A stretch of 34,921 nt of DNA from Methylotenera sp. (GTDB lineage: Bacteria > Pseudomonadota > Gammaproteobacteria > Burkholderiales > Methylophilaceae), in assembly GCA_028688575.1 (NCBI GenBank), contig JAQTXW010000024.1, positions 1 through 34,921 on the forward strand, written 5' to 3'. Below, piece by piece: positions 1 to 9,530 of the stretch. The translations under genes were made by a program, and so were the position numbers. The notes under the pieces were generated by a model. The model was given only the letters and a program-made list of their open reading frames with translations. It was not told the DNA's origin and ran no database searches. Positions within the stretch are counted from its first letter, which is position 1. Each line of letters starts with the position of its first letter.

Positions 1-592
1 CGGATTCAACTGAAATAATGGATAATACGAGTTTAGGATCCACCTTATACCAACTTGAAATGGTCGCCACCAAATCGAGTAACCAGCGTTTATTTGCAGG
101 CAGATTAGCCACATACTGATCAATCTCTGCAGTCGCTACAGCCGTCACTGCAACCTGGGCTTTTTCTGGCTCAATTTCAGAAATCACACATGGCGGCAAA
201 TTCAGGGCTTTCAACTTCAATGTTTCCAGCATCTGCTGCGCTGCATGATGCCCCTGCTGGGACGCTGTAACAAACATCGCAGTAGCCAAATCAGCATCCA
301 CAGGCACTCCTCTGCCAGCAGCGTAGAGCATGCCTAATCGAAACTGGCCTTCCGCACTGCCATAGCGCGCCGCCACACAATACAACTTGGCCGCCTGCCA
401 ATCATTCTCAGCACTCGGCTCACCACGCTCTAATTGCGTAGCCTGCTGCAACAAGTCCTTGATGACGGGAGGCTCGTTGTTAAAAACCTCCAACTCATAC
501 TGACTTAATTCCGCGCAGGCAAAAGGTGCTGCAAAAATCAACACAGCACCCATCATCTTACGCAAGCCACTGAAAATTAAGCGATTTAACAA
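1..592 (-). CDS. Sel1-repeat lytic transglycosylase, 5' part only (runs off the left edge)
   Basis: About 197 codons of an exported protein are visible. The N-terminus is signal-peptide-like, with a hydrophobic stretch ending in AAPFACAE. It is followed by a Sel1/TPR-like repeat (AAKLYCVAARYGSAEGQFRL, then GMLYAAGRGVPVD). At the left edge the reading continues as YKVDPKLVLSIISVES, which matches the start of the SLT lysozyme-like fold; the Glu of the ES pair would be the catalytic acid. The predicted role is cleavage of peptidoglycan glycan strands in the periplasm. I chose the TTG at 592-590 because an in-frame stop lies immediately upstream and a GAGG sits 8-9 bases before it; two in-frame ATG codons at 556 and 553 are alternatives. 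It lies only 34 bases behind clpB on the same strand, so heat-shock read-through is possible. Confidence 0.75.
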   Translation of the reverse strand, partial: MLNRLIFSGLRKMMGAVLIFAAPFACAELSQYELEVFNNEPPVIKDLLQQATQLERGEPSAENDWQAAKLYCVAARYGSAEGQFRLGMLYAAGRGVPVDADLATAMFVTASQQGHHAAQQMLETLKLKALNLPPCVISEIEPEKAQVAVTAVATAEIDQYVANLPANKRWLLDLVATISSWYKVDPKLVLSIISVES

Positions 593-626
593 TCAGGCCA
601 CCTCAAGCGTTAACCAGATTTAGACA

Positions 627-3212
627 TTACGTTTTAGAAAATACAAACTTCCCTGCCTTGACGTCTACTTTGACCGTGTCTTTAGCAATAAAATTCCCTG
701 CTAAAATCTCCCGTGCCAACGGATTCTCAATCTCAGACTGTATTGCACGCTTCAATGGTCTGGCACCATACACTGGGTCAAACCCTGCGTTGGCAATCTC
801 ACTTACTGCGGCATCTGTAAGCGCTAGTTGCATATCCATGGCATTGAGGCGCTTAGCCAAATATTGCAACTGGATTTTTGCAATCGATTTAATATTAGAC
901 TCACCCAAAGCATGAAACACGACAACCTCATCAATGCGATTGACAAACTCGGGGCTAAAATGTGTTTTTACTTCACCCATTACCGCCAGTTTCACGACCT
1001 GATAATCCTGATCAGCCATGCTCTGTATCATTTGCGATCCCAAGTTTGAGGTCATAATAATCACGGTATTTTTAAAATCGACCGTACGACCCTGCCCATC
1101 TGTTAATCGCCCATCATCCAGCACTTGCAGCAGCACATTAAACACATCTGGGTGTGCTTTTTCTACTTCATCCAGCAAAATCACTGAATAAGGCTTACGG
1201 CGCACAGCTTCAGTGAGTGTACCGCCTTCTTCGTAGCCCACGTAGCCAGGAGGCGCCCCTATCATGCGTGCCACAGAGTGCTTCTCCATAAATTCACTCA
1301 TATCGATACGAATCAGATGATCCTCACTATCGAACAAAAAGTTGGCCAGCGACTTGCACAATTCGGTTTTTCCCACGCCTGTCGGTCCCAAAAATAAAAA
1401 GCTGCCATAAGGGCGATTCGGGTCACCCAAACCAGACCTTGATCGACGGATAGCATCAGATACCAGACGTACCGCTTCATCCTGCCCGACCACGCGCTCA
1501 TGCAGCTTAGCTTCCATCGTCAGTAATTTCTCACGCTCACCTGTCATCATTCTACTCACAGGAATACCTGTCGCACGACTCACGACTTCAGCAATCTCGT
1601 CCGCACCCACCTCTACACGCAGCATCTTGTTTTTAGCAGGTGTCGCACTTGCTTCAGAGCTCGCGGCCTGTTTCAGTTGCGCTTCCAGCTGAGGTAGTTT
1701 GCCATACTGCAATTCAGAGACTTTCTGCCAGTCACCTTTTCGCGTGGCCTCTTCCATCTCGAACTTGATCTTGTCGATGGCTTCTTTGATGTGTGCAGAG
1801 CCTTGCACCTGCGCTTTCTCGGCTTTCCAGATTTCCTCTAAATCTGCATATTCTTTCTCAAGCTTAGCGATTTCCTCCTCAATCAGCACAAAGCGTTTTT
1901 TACTGCCTTCGTCTTTCTCACGACGCACCGCTTCACGCTCAATCTTTAGCTGAATCAGGCGACGCTCAAGCTTGTCCATCACCTCAGGCTTGGAATCAAT
2001 TTCCATTTTGATGCGGCTTGCCGCTTCGTCAATCAGGTCAATCGCCTTGTCAGGCAAGAAGCGGTCAGTGATATAGCGATGGCTCAATTCCGCCGCTGCG
2101 ACGATCGCGGGGTCGGTAATTTCAACGCCATGATGCAGCTCATATTTCTCCTGCAAACCACGCAAAATCGCAATGGTCGCTTCCACGCTGGGCTCATCCA
2201 CCATTACCTTTTGGAATCGGCGCTCTAAAGCGGCATCTTTCTCGATGTACTTACGATACTCATCCAAAGTGGTCGCACCCACGCAATGCAACTCACCACG
2301 CGCCAAGGCAGGTTTGAGCATATTACCTGCATCCATGGCCCCTTCAGCCTTACCCGCTCCCACCATGGTGTGAATTTCGTCAATAAACACGATGGTTTGA
2401 CCTTCATCCTGCGCCAACTCCTTCAGCACGGATTTCAGGCGCTCTTCAAACTCGCCACGATATTTGGCACCTGCCAGTAAAGCCGCCATATCCAGCGACA
2501 ATACTTTTTTGTTTTTAAGTGAATCAGGCACTTCACCATTCACGATGCGTTGTGCCAATCCTTCCACAATCGCGGTTTTACCCACACCAGGCTCACCGAT
2601 GAGCACGGGATTGTTTTTAGTGCGACGTTGCAATACCTGTATCGCACGACGAATTTCATCATCACGCCCAATCACTGGGTCGAGCTTGCCTTGGCGTGCC
2701 CGCTCAGTTAAATCCAGTGTGAATTTTTTTAATGCCTCACGCTGACCCTCGGCCTCTTGGCTATCTACATTATCGGTGCCTCGCACTGCCTGCACCGCAG
2801 CCTCAAGAGCAACCTTAGTCAGGCCGTTTTGTTTGAGCAACTTAGTCGCTTCACCTTTATCCTCTGCCAAAGCCAACAAGAACATCTCGCTGGCGATATA
2901 AGCATCACCGCGCTTTTGTGATAATTTGTCCGTAACATTCAGCAAGTTATTCAAATCACGCGAGATTGCGATTTCACCACTTGCCTCAGATGACTTGGGT
3001 AAATTTGCAATCGCGTTGTTCAAGCCAGCTTTAAGCTGATTAAGCTGCACGCCCGCACGTGACAGTAGCGAAGCCGTTCCCCCATCATCCTGCTGCAATA
3101 ACGCCAGCAAAAGATGTGGTGGTTCAATCGAGGTGTTATCCGCACCTAATGCCAAACTTTGTGCATCGCTAATCGCCTGCTGAAACTTTGTGGTCAATTT
3201 ATCAAAGCGCAT
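627..3212 (-). CDS. clpB: ATP-dependent disaggregase ClpB
   Basis: An 861-residue Hsp100 AAA+ chaperone that works with DnaK/DnaJ/GrpE to pull proteins out of aggregates in the cytoplasm. The order is complete: N-terminal Clp repeat domain (about 1-145), first AAA+ module with Walker A GEPGVGKT near residue 207 and VFIDEIHT Walker B, the long charged coiled-coil middle domain (about 410-530) typical of ClpB and absent from ClpA, and a second AAA+ module with GPTGVGKTE and [13 protein letters not shown]. Length is normal for the family. The start ATG has AGGAG six bases upstream. The upstream region carries a sigma-32-like promoter, consistent with heat induction. Confidence 0.98.
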   Translation of the reverse strand: MRFDKLTTKFQQAISDAQSLALGADNTSIEPPHLLLALLQQDDGGTASLLSRAGVQLNQLKAGLNNAIANLPKSSEASGEIAISRDLNNLLNVTDKLSQKRGDAYIASEMFLLALAEDKGEATKLLKQNGLTKVALEAAVQAVRGTDNVDSQEAEGQREALKKFTLDLTERARQGKLDPVIGRDDEIRRAIQVLQRRTKNNPVLIGEPGVGKTAIVEGLAQRIVNGEVPDSLKNKKVLSLDMAALLAGAKYRGEFEERLKSVLKELAQDEGQTIVFIDEIHTMVGAGKAEGAMDAGNMLKPALARGELHCVGATTLDEYRKYIEKDAALERRFQKVMVDEPSVEATIAILRGLQEKYELHHGVEITDPAIVAAAELSHRYITDRFLPDKAIDLIDEAASRIKMEIDSKPEVMDKLERRLIQLKIEREAVRREKDEGSKKRFVLIEEEIAKLEKEYADLEEIWKAEKAQVQGSAHIKEAIDKIKFEMEEATRKGDWQKVSELQYGKLPQLEAQLKQAASSEASATPAKNKMLRVEVGADEIAEVVSRATGIPVSRMMTGEREKLLTMEAKLHERVVGQDEAVRLVSDAIRRSRSGLGDPNRPYGSFLFLGPTGVGKTELCKSLANFLFDSEDHLIRIDMSEFMEKHSVARMIGAPPGYVGYEEGGTLTEAVRRKPYSVILLDEVEKAHPDVFNVLLQVLDDGRLTDGQGRTVDFKNTVIIMTSNLGSQMIQSMADQDYQVVKLAVMGEVKTHFSPEFVNRIDEVVVFHALGESNIKSIAKIQLQYLAKRLNAMDMQLALTDAAVSEIANAGFDPVYGARPLKRAIQSEIENPLAREILAGNFIAKDTVKVDVKAGKFVFSKT

Positions 3213-3249
3213 ATTGAGCTCCTAATTTTTAAATGTTGAATTACAGTTA

Positions 3250-3277
3250 ATATGAGGCAGCTTATGAAATTTTCAAT
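3250..3277 (-). promoter_or_regulatory. Sigma-32-type heat-shock promoter of clpB
   Basis: Read on the minus strand there is ATTGAAA (3277-3271), a 13-base spacer, then CCTCATAT (3257-3250). The E. coli RpoH consensus is CTTGAAA, 13-15 bases, CCCCATNT, so the -35 matches 6 of 7 and the -10 element differs at a single position. It ends 37 bases before the clpB start codon, a sensible leader length. The match is seen directly; its use by RpoH is inferred. Confidence 0.72.
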
Positions 3278-3365
3278 ATATAATGATAGTGGTCACCTTA
3301 GTATTTTCATTGTTAGTCTACATTAGGCCAATCATAGACCTAACGCGTTGTATGGAGTAGATTTT

Positions 3366-5681
3366 TTGTTAACCGACACACTCACCTCCGATGCTCCCGT
3401 CAGCAACCCTGCCTGGACCATTTTAGACTCCGAAGAACAATGGCAAGCATTTAGCCAGCCAGCAGAACATCAGGCAGATGCTACGCTGGTCAAATCCTCC
3501 TTGTTACTGGATGGGTTGCATTGCGCGGCTTGCTCAGGCATTATCGAGCAAGGCTTGCAAGCAACACCTGGGGTGGTGAGCGCACGTGTCAGCATGTCAA
3601 AAAAACGCGCAGCAGTGGTCTGGTCACCCGCAATCACCGCCCCCTCAAAATTACTGACCGCAATACATGCACTGGGCTACACAGCCTACCCAGCCACGCA
3701 GCGCGAAGATGACATGATTGCATTAAACAGACAGCGCCTAGTGTTTTGGCGCTGGATGGTGGCGGGCTTCTGCATGATGCAAGTCATGATGTACGCCAGT
3801 CCGACTTACTTCACCGACCCCGGTGATATCTCCTCAGATATTCTCCATCTGCTCAACTGGGCTTCCTGGCTGTTAAGCCTGCCCGTGCTGATTTTTTCCA
3901 GCAACACTTTTTTCAGCAACGCCCTGCGCGACTTGAAACAAAAACAGATCAGCATGGATCTCCCCGTTGCACTGGGTATTGTCATTACGTTTATCGTAAG
4001 CTCGGCCGCAACTTTTGAGCCTAACGGCTGGTGGGGAGATACCGTTTATTTTGACTCATTGACCATGTTCGTGTTTTTTCTACTCTCCGCGCGTTTAGTT
4101 GAGGCCAAGCTCCACCGTAAAACGTTGGGGGCCCTTGAAGGCTTAGTGAGTCGCATTCCTGACAGCACTGAAAAACAGAATATTGACGGGTCATTTACCC
4201 GTGTTTTAAACAGCAGGCTCAATATTGGCGATATCGTGCGCGTGCAAATTGGCGAAGCGTTTCCTGCCGACGGCAAAATCATCGCTGGCAGTACTAGTGT
4301 TGATGAGTCCTTACTGACGGGGGAGTCAACCCCGATTCAAAAAAACCTGAACGATCAAGTCATTGCTGGTAGCTACAACCTGCGTCAGCCCATTCACATG
4401 GTACTGGAAACCTTAGGAGAGTCTACAAAATACGGCCAGATTGTCAATCTTATCAACAACGCCGCAATCGAAAAACCCAGACTCTCCAGAATTGCAGACC
4501 GTGTCGCACGACCATTCTTAATTTTTGTGATACTCAGTGCCGCGGTTGCAGCCGCACTGCTCTGGGAAGTAGATCACGGCCGAGCCCTGATGACAGCAGC
4601 CGCGGTGCTCATCGTCACCTGCCCCTGCGCACTCTCCCTTGCCACGCCTGCTGCCATGCTTGCCAGCGCAAGCGCCTTTGTTAAACGCGGCATACTAATC
4701 AAACGCCTCCAAGCCATTGAAAACATCGCAGATATTGACACGGTTATTTTTGATAAAACAGGCACGCTCACTGAAGACCAAATTCAAATCAAAAATATTG
4801 AACACCATGTAACGCTCAACGCATCCACCGCACTGTCACTGGCCGCATTACTGGCACAGCATTCCATGCATCCGATTTCCCGCGCAATAAGCAGCGCCCA
4901 TCACACGCAATCATTGCCAAAATTAAACTTAACACTGGAGCATATTGAAGAAACCGCAGGCGCGGGCATCAGTGCTAAACTCGCTCAACAAGCAGACAAC
5001 CCATTGCCGCAGACCGCAGGCAGCAAGTTTAAACTGGGCTCAGCGACCTTCTGTGGCACCCACAATCACAGCGCCAGTGAACAGCAAGTATTCTTGGCAA
5101 ACGAGAACGGCTGGCTGGCTACGTTTACCTTGCAAGAAGCGATTAAGCAAAGCGCAGCCGAAACGATCGCACAGCTAATCAATGCGGGGCTAGTCGTTGA
5201 GCTACTGTCTGGGGATCGCTCTAGCGCGGTTGAAAAAACCGCCCAAGCGATTGGTATTAAGGCATTTCAATCTGCCTGCAGCCCAGAACAAAAGTTGGCC
5301 CGTCTACAATTCTTTAAAGCGAAAAACCACAAAGTGCTTATGGTGGGTGATGGCCTGAATGATGGCCCAATCTTGGCCAGCGCCCATGTATCCATCGCTA
5401 TGGGCAAAGGCGTTCCGCTTACTTTGGCACATGCGGACTATATCTTTCTCAATGGTGATATCAGCCAGATACCCGCACTGATAGCGCATGCAAAATACAC
5501 CATGAAAATCATCAAGGAAAACATCGCCTGGGCCATTGTTTACAACATCGTCAGCATCCCGCTCGCTTTCTTTGGCGTGCTATCAGCATGGCTTGCAGGA
5601 TTGGGCATGGCAGTCAGTTCACTCATAGTGGTAGCCAACGCCCTGCGCTTAACTAAATTTAAAAGCACAAAGGTTAAATAA
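3366..5681 (+). CDS. ccoI: Copper-exporting P1B-type ATPase CcoI/FixI for cbb3 oxidase assembly
   Basis: An inner-membrane P-type ATPase that moves copper towards the periplasm for maturation of the CuB centre of cbb3 oxidase. Visible parts are an N-terminal heavy-metal domain with GLHCAACSG (CAAC at about 53-56), the actuator loop TGES, the membrane CPC motif (TCPCALSLATP, about 419-421), the phosphorylation site DKTGTLTE (Asp about 463), an HP motif (MHPISRA) and the hinge GDGLNDGP. I place the start at TTG 3366 because GGAG lies 8 bases upstream; an upstream in-frame TTG at 3348 would add six residues but has no ribosome site. The stop overlaps the ccoS start by one base (TAATG), so the two are coupled. 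The neighbouring cco genes separate it from general CopA-type exporters. Confidence 0.95.
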   Translation: MLTDTLTSDAPVSNPAWTILDSEEQWQAFSQPAEHQADATLVKSSLLLDGLHCAACSGIIEQGLQATPGVVSARVSMSKKRAAVVWSPAITAPSKLLTAIHALGYTAYPATQREDDMIALNRQRLVFWRWMVAGFCMMQVMMYASPTYFTDPGDISSDILHLLNWASWLLSLPVLIFSSNTFFSNALRDLKQKQISMDLPVALGIVITFIVSSAATFEPNGWWGDTVYFDSLTMFVFFLLSARLVEAKLHRKTLGALEGLVSRIPDSTEKQNIDGSFTRVLNSRLNIGDIVRVQIGEAFPADGKIIAGSTSVDESLLTGESTPIQKNLNDQVIAGSYNLRQPIHMVLETLGESTKYGQIVNLINNAAIEKPRLSRIADRVARPFLIFVILSAAVAAALLWEVDHGRALMTAAAVLIVTCPCALSLATPAAMLASASAFVKRGILIKRLQAIENIADIDTVIFDKTGTLTEDQIQIKNIEHHVTLNASTALSLAALLAQHSMHPISRAISSAHHTQSLPKLNLTLEHIEETAGAGISAKLAQQADNPLPQTAGSKFKLGSATFCGTHNHSASEQQVFLANENGWLATFTLQEAIKQSAAETIAQLINAGLVVELLSGDRSSAVEKTAQAIGIKAFQSACSPEQKLARLQFFKAKNHKVLMVGDGLNDGPILASAHVSIAMGKGVPLTLAHADYIFLNGDISQIPALIAHAKYTMKIIKENIAWAIVYNIVSIPLAFFGVLSAWLAGLGMAVSSLIVVANALRLTKFKSTKVK

Positions 5682-5821
5682 TGGACATTCTATTCATCCT
5701 GATCCCCCTCTCTGTCATTCTGGCTATTTTTGTTCTTGCTGGGCTATGGTGGGCAATTTACCGCGGCCAATTTGAAGACATTGAAGATGAAGGGAAACGT
5801 ATTCTTGAGAATGATGACTAA
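5681..5821 (+). CDS. ccoS: cbb3 oxidase maturation protein CcoS
   Basis: A 46-residue membrane protein beginning MDILFILIPLSVILAI. It has one transmembrane helix, then the typical short cytoplasmic tail WWAIYRGQFEDIEDEGKRIL. The GQFDD/GQFED-like stretch followed by an acidic segment is the hallmark of CcoS, which is needed for cofactor insertion into cbb3 oxidase. Translation starts inside the ccoI stop codon (TAATG), which fits the usual ccoI-ccoS pairing. Confidence 0.93.
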   Translation: MDILFILIPLSVILAIFVLAGLWWAIYRGQFEDIEDEGKRILENDD

Positions 5822-5988
5822 CTTCAGTAGCAATACACTCTTTTTGAGATAAGAACAGCACACTATCTTATTGTTTTTACCTGCGCCATATTGACGCAGG
5901 CAGGTAGCACAGGCAAAATGCTGTTATGGGCAGTTTTATGACACTTGTATAAAAAAGTTCAATACTAATAAAATATTTTAATAAGAAT

Positions 5989-6012
5989 ATTTAACCCAGA
6001 TTTTCCATTAGG
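5989..6012 (-). repeat. Intergenic repeat, copy A
   Basis: Read on the minus strand this is CC, then TAATGGAAAATCTGGG, then TTAAAT. All 24 bases are identical to the copy at 31068-31091. It is inverted relative to copy C at 6201-6219 in the same intergenic gap, so the pair resembles terminal inverted repeats about 230 bases apart. Confidence 0.7.
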
Positions 6013-6200
6013 GCTTGCCATTACCTGACAATCAACACTAAAGCCTACAAGTTGGCAAGTGTTGCTAAAGGTGGCAACACCGTACAGTTTGATGGATTTT
6101 TTGTGCGTATTTTATGGTTAATAGTCATTCTATTGACAGAAAATATGTACAAAAAAGACGTAAAGTGGGCAAGTTGACATTCAAGTAGATGTAAAAACGC

Positions 6201-6219
6201 TTAATGGAAAATCTAGGTT
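6201..6219 (+). repeat. Intergenic repeat, copy C (diverged), upstream of ccoN
   Basis: TTAATGGAAAATCTAGGTT matches 17 of 19 bases of the 24-base repeat seen at 5989-6012 and 31068-31091. It ends 36 bases before the ccoN start codon and points towards that gene. Confidence 0.6.
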
Positions 6220-6255
6220 CTAGTAAATTTGGCATTTAACTTAAGGATGAGAGCA

Positions 6256-7689
6256 ATGAACGCTACTAATGTAGATACGTTTTACGACGACTGGGCCGTC
6301 CGTAAATTTACGGTAATGGCTGTCGTTTGGGGGGTGGTTGGTATGCTGATGGGGGTATTCATTGCCGCCCAGCTTGCTTACCCTGAATTAAATTTTGGCT
6401 TACCTTGGACTAGTTTTGGTCGTTTACGTCCATTACACACCAATGCGGTCATTTTTGCCTTTGGTGGCAGCGCCTTGTTTGCAACCTCCTACTATGTGGT
6501 GCAGCGTACCAGTCAGGTAAGGCTAGCCTTCCCATTGCTGGCGCGCTACACATTCTGGGGCTATCAAGCGGTTATCGTGCTTGCTGCCATCACCTTACCT
6601 TTAGGTTATACACAAGGTAAAGAGTATGCAGAGCTTGAATGGCCAATCGACCTGTTGCTGTTGGTGGTTTGGGTGATGTACGCCATTGTCTTCTTTGGTA
6701 CCATTGCAAACCGAAAAATCAAGCATATTTATGTTGCAAACTGGTTCTACGCGGCATTCATTATTGTGGTGGCTTTATTGCACATCGTTAACAGTGCGGC
6801 AATTCCATCTGAGTGGTTCAGGTCTTACTCAGCTTACTCAGGCGCGCAAGATGCCATGATTCAGTGGTGGTATGGTCACAATGCGGTAGGTTTCTTCTTA
6901 ACCGCGGCATTCTTGGGCATGATGTACTACTTCGTGCCTAAACAGGCACAACGCCCCGTGTACTCTTATCGCTTATCAATCGTGCACTTCTGGGGTCTGA
7001 TTTTCACTTATATGTGGGCGGGCTCACACCACTTGCATTACACCGCACTGCCTGACTGGACACAATCAGTCGGCATGGTGTTGTCACTCATACTATTGGC
7101 ACCAAGCTGGGGCGGTATGATCAACGGTATGATGACCATGTCAGGCGCATGGCACAAACTGCGTGACGACCCGATTCTAAGATTCATGATTGTTTCACTG
7201 TCCTTCTATGGCATGAGTACATTTGAAGGCCCAATGATGGCGATTAAAACGGTAAATGCTCTTTCGCACTATACAGACTGGACCGTAGGTCACGTACACT
7301 CAGGTGCTTTAGGCTGGGTAGGCTTCGTTTCTATGGGTTCACTGTACTTCCTGACACCACGTCTGTGGGGCTTAAAACAAATGTACAGCACAAAAGCCAT
7401 TGAGCTTCACTTTTGGCTGGCAACAATTGGTGTTGTTCTCTATATTTCTGCTATGTGGATTTCTGGTGTGACCGCAGGCTTGATGTGGCGTGCAATTAAC
7501 GAAGACGGCACCCTCACCTATACCTTTGTTGAATCTGTTAAAGCAATGCACCCTTTCTATGTGATTCGTATGATTGGTGGCCTAATGTACGTGAGCGGCA
7601 TGATTATCATGTTATGGAACGTCATTAAAACAGTACAAATGGGTCAGGCTACCCCGGCTAAAATTCCAGCTGTAGTAGCACATGCTTAA
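6256..7689 (+). CDS. ccoN: cbb3-type cytochrome c oxidase subunit I, CcoN
   Basis: The catalytic inner-membrane subunit of the high-affinity C-family heme-copper oxidase; it carries heme b, heme b3 and CuB and reduces oxygen to water. At 477 residues it is full length, with about 12 hydrophobic segments. The metal ligands can be placed: His61 and His348 (heme b), His208, His258 and His259 (CuB), His346 (heme b3), and Tyr252 for the cross-linked tyrosine, each one residue beyond the P. stutzeri numbering I know. The start is ATG 6256, with AAGGA 8 bases upstream; an upstream TTG (6229) and ATG (6247) fit the ribosome site less well. It begins the ccoNOQP unit. Confidence 0.98.
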   Translation: MNATNVDTFYDDWAVRKFTVMAVVWGVVGMLMGVFIAAQLAYPELNFGLPWTSFGRLRPLHTNAVIFAFGGSALFATSYYVVQRTSQVRLAFPLLARYTFWGYQAVIVLAAITLPLGYTQGKEYAELEWPIDLLLLVVWVMYAIVFFGTIANRKIKHIYVANWFYAAFIIVVALLHIVNSAAIPSEWFRSYSAYSGAQDAMIQWWYGHNAVGFFLTAAFLGMMYYFVPKQAQRPVYSYRLSIVHFWGLIFTYMWAGSHHLHYTALPDWTQSVGMVLSLILLAPSWGGMINGMMTMSGAWHKLRDDPILRFMIVSLSFYGMSTFEGPMMAIKTVNALSHYTDWTVGHVHSGALGWVGFVSMGSLYFLTPRLWGLKQMYSTKAIELHFWLATIGVVLYISAMWISGVTAGLMWRAINEDGTLTYTFVESVKAMHPFYVIRMIGGLMYVSGMIIMLWNVIKTVQMGQATPAKIPAVVAHA

Positions 7690-7701
7690 AGGATCATAAA
7701 A

Positions 7702-8328
7702 ATGGCAAATAATGAGAAAAAAGGCTTTACCCACGAGAAGATTGAAACCAATAGCTTCCTGATGATTGTGTTAATTCTAATCGTGGTTTCATTTGGCGGC
7801 TTAGTAGAAATCGTACCGCTGTTTTTCCAAAAATCAACCACTCAACCAGTAGAGGGACTAAAGCCATACACCGCTTTGGAGCAAGCTGGACGTGACATCT
7901 ACATTCGTGAAGGCTGTTACAACTGCCACTCGCAAATGATTCGCCCGTTCAAAGCTGAAACATTGCGTTATGGTCACTACTCGGTAGCGGGTGAGTCTGT
8001 TTACGACCATCCATTCCAATGGGGTAGTAAACGTACAGGGCCAGACTTGGCACGTGTAGGTGGGCGTTACAGTGACGAATGGCATCGCATTCACCTGATC
8101 AACCCGCGTGACTTGGTGCCCGAGTCAGTCATGCCAGCATACCCTTGGTTAGAAACCACTTTGGTTAATGCAGAAAAAATGCCAGCGCATTTACGTGCGT
8201 TAAAAACTGCAGGCGTGCCTTACACGGATGAAGAAATCAAGAATGCAGCCAATGATGTACAAGGTAAAACTGAAATGGAAGCGATGATTGCCTACCTGCA
8301 AATATTAGGTACGGCCTTCAAGCCATAA
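7702..8328 (+). CDS. ccoO: cbb3 oxidase subunit II, membrane-anchored monoheme cytochrome c CcoO
   Basis: A 208-residue monoheme c subunit that passes electrons from CcoP to CcoN. It has an N-terminal transmembrane anchor (about 18-42), then a periplasmic domain with one CYNCH heme site at 72-76 in the family-specific context [15 protein letters not shown]. Candidate axial Met residues follow ([10 protein letters not shown]). It lies 12 bases after ccoN, with an AAGGA ribosome site. Confidence 0.97.
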   Translation: MANNEKKGFTHEKIETNSFLMIVLILIVVSFGGLVEIVPLFFQKSTTQPVEGLKPYTALEQAGRDIYIREGCYNCHSQMIRPFKAETLRYGHYSVAGESVYDHPFQWGSKRTGPDLARVGGRYSDEWHRIHLINPRDLVPESVMPAYPWLETTLVNAEKMPAHLRALKTAGVPYTDEEIKNAANDVQGKTEMEAMIAYLQILGTAFKP

Positions 8329-8337
8329 GCACATCTC

Positions 8338-8481
8338 ATGGACATTACAGACTTACGCATTATTTCTACGGTAGGTGCCCTGATTACCTTTGTGGGAATT
8401 TGGGTTTGGGCCTGGCTAGGAAGACATAAAAAAGACTTTGAAGAAGCGGCAAGGCTGCCGCTTGAGGGAGATGAAGAATGA
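8338..8481 (+). CDS. ccoQ: cbb3 oxidase small subunit CcoQ
   Basis: A 47-residue protein (MDITDLRIISTVGALITF...) with one transmembrane helix followed by WLGRHKKDFEEAARLPL and an acidic end. This is the standard CcoQ layout and the gene is in its usual place between ccoO and ccoP. CcoQ stabilises the interaction of CcoP with the core complex. Its stop overlaps the ccoP start (ATGA), implying translational coupling. Confidence 0.93.
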   Translation: MDITDLRIISTVGALITFVGIWVWAWLGRHKKDFEEAARLPLEGDEE

Positions 8482-9389
8482 GTGATTTTACCAGTAGTTT
8501 CTGGCCGTTTTTTATATCGGCGATTGTGCTTGGCGGCATTGTGTTCTGCCTAGTCGTGTTGTTTGTTACCAGCAAGTCACATGACCCTGCACACACAGGC
8601 CAATCAACAGGTCACGTCTATGACGAAGACATTGTTGAAATGAACAACCCCATGCCAAAATGGTGGTATTGGATGTTTATTATCACCTGTGTTTTTGGTT
8701 TGGCGTATTTGTTTCTTTACCCAGGCTTAGGCACATACCAGGGTAAATTAGGCTGGACTCAAGTCAAGCAGTATGAGCAAGAGGTCAAAGAGTCTAATGA
8801 CCGTTTAGCCCCTATTTATGCAAATTTTGTGGCAATGAGTGCTGAAGAGGTAGCTAAGGATGCTAAGGCGATGGCGATCGGTGAGCGTTTATTCATGAAT
8901 AACTGTTCTCAATGTCACGGTTCTGATGCGCATGGCAGCCGCGGCTTCCCTAACCTAACCGATAACGACTGGCTATATGGCGGCACGCCAGAAGCTATTA
9001 CTGAAACTATCACCAATGGTCGTCATGGCATGATGCCGCCAATGGCTGCAGCAGTAGGTAGCGCAGATGATGTTAAAAATGTAGCGCATTATGTGTTAAG
9101 TTTATCCAACAGTGAGCATGACGCAAGCCGTGCCACATTAGGTAAAGAGAAATTCACATCTTGTGCAGCCTGCCACAGTGCAGACGGCAAAGGCAATCAA
9201 GCGATTGGTGCGCCAAACCTCACCGATGACATCTGGCTACACGGTGCAGGTGAGGCCGCTATTATTGACCGCATCAACAATGGAAAAAGCAACCAGATGC
9301 CAGCACAAGGCTCACGCTTAACACCAGAGCAAATACATGTGCTTGCTGCCTACGTATGGCGCTTTTCAAATGGTGAAACTGCGCAGTAA
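8478..9389 (+). CDS. ccoP: cbb3 oxidase subunit III, diheme cytochrome c CcoP
   Basis: A 303-residue electron-entry subunit of cbb3 oxidase. There are two N-terminal hydrophobic helices (about 8-30 and 62-81) with the conserved NPMPKWW linker before the second, then two class I cytochrome c domains with CSQCH (143-147) and CAACH (229-233). Each has a downstream Met in the right place (GMMPPM near 185-189; QMPAQG near 274). The start overlaps the ccoQ stop. A terminator-like hairpin follows about 60 bases downstream. Confidence 0.97.
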   Translation: MSDFTSSFWPFFISAIVLGGIVFCLVVLFVTSKSHDPAHTGQSTGHVYDEDIVEMNNPMPKWWYWMFIITCVFGLAYLFLYPGLGTYQGKLGWTQVKQYEQEVKESNDRLAPIYANFVAMSAEEVAKDAKAMAIGERLFMNNCSQCHGSDAHGSRGFPNLTDNDWLYGGTPEAITETITNGRHGMMPPMAAAVGSADDVKNVAHYVLSLSNSEHDASRATLGKEKFTSCAACHSADGKGNQAIGAPNLTDDIWLHGAGEAAIIDRINNGKSNQMPAQGSRLTPEQIHVLAAYVWRFSNGETAQ

Positions 9390-9450
9390 GATTCATTAAA
9401 TTAGAGTAAATTTAAGCGGTTGATATTTAAGTTTATTCACACGCAACTTA

Positions 9451-9491
9451 ACGCCTGATATTTTGCCTATGGTAAAATGCCAGGCGTTTTT
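9451..9491 (+). terminator. Rho-independent terminator after ccoP
   Basis: ACGCCTG (9451-9457) pairs perfectly with CAGGCGT (9481-9487), with further pairing of ATTTT with AAAAT inside the loop, and a run of five T starts at 9487. It ends the ccoNOQP transcript 40 bases before ccoG, so ccoG probably has its own promoter or depends on read-through. Confidence 0.7.
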
Positions 9492-9530
9492 CATTTATTG
9501 CAGTAATCATTAGTTTAGGTCACAACCGTA

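Larger units (their letters stand above)
5822..6255. other. 434-base intergenic region between ccoS and ccoN
   Basis: No coding region is supported. It holds a short hairpin after ccoS (CCTGCG/CGCAGG, about 5880-5900) that lacks a following T run, two inverted copies of an intergenic repeat (5989-6012 and 6201-6219), and a perfect 7-base inverted repeat (GTGTTGC 6059-6065, GCAACAC 6074-6080). Two TTGACA hexamers at 6133 and 6174 have no good -10 element at 16-18 bases. I found no FNR/Anr box of the form TTGAT-N4-ATCAA, although such sites commonly precede ccoN. The ccoN promoter must lie here but I cannot place it. Confidence 0.7.

Noticed and set aside
5880..5900. Intrinsic terminator after ccoS
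   Set aside because: The stem CCTGCG/CGCAGG is clear, but no T run follows on the plus strand, so I list it only as a hairpin.
6133..6179. ccoN promoter at the TTGACA hexamers
   Set aside because: Both have a perfect -35 match, but no TATAAT-like element at 16-18 bases.
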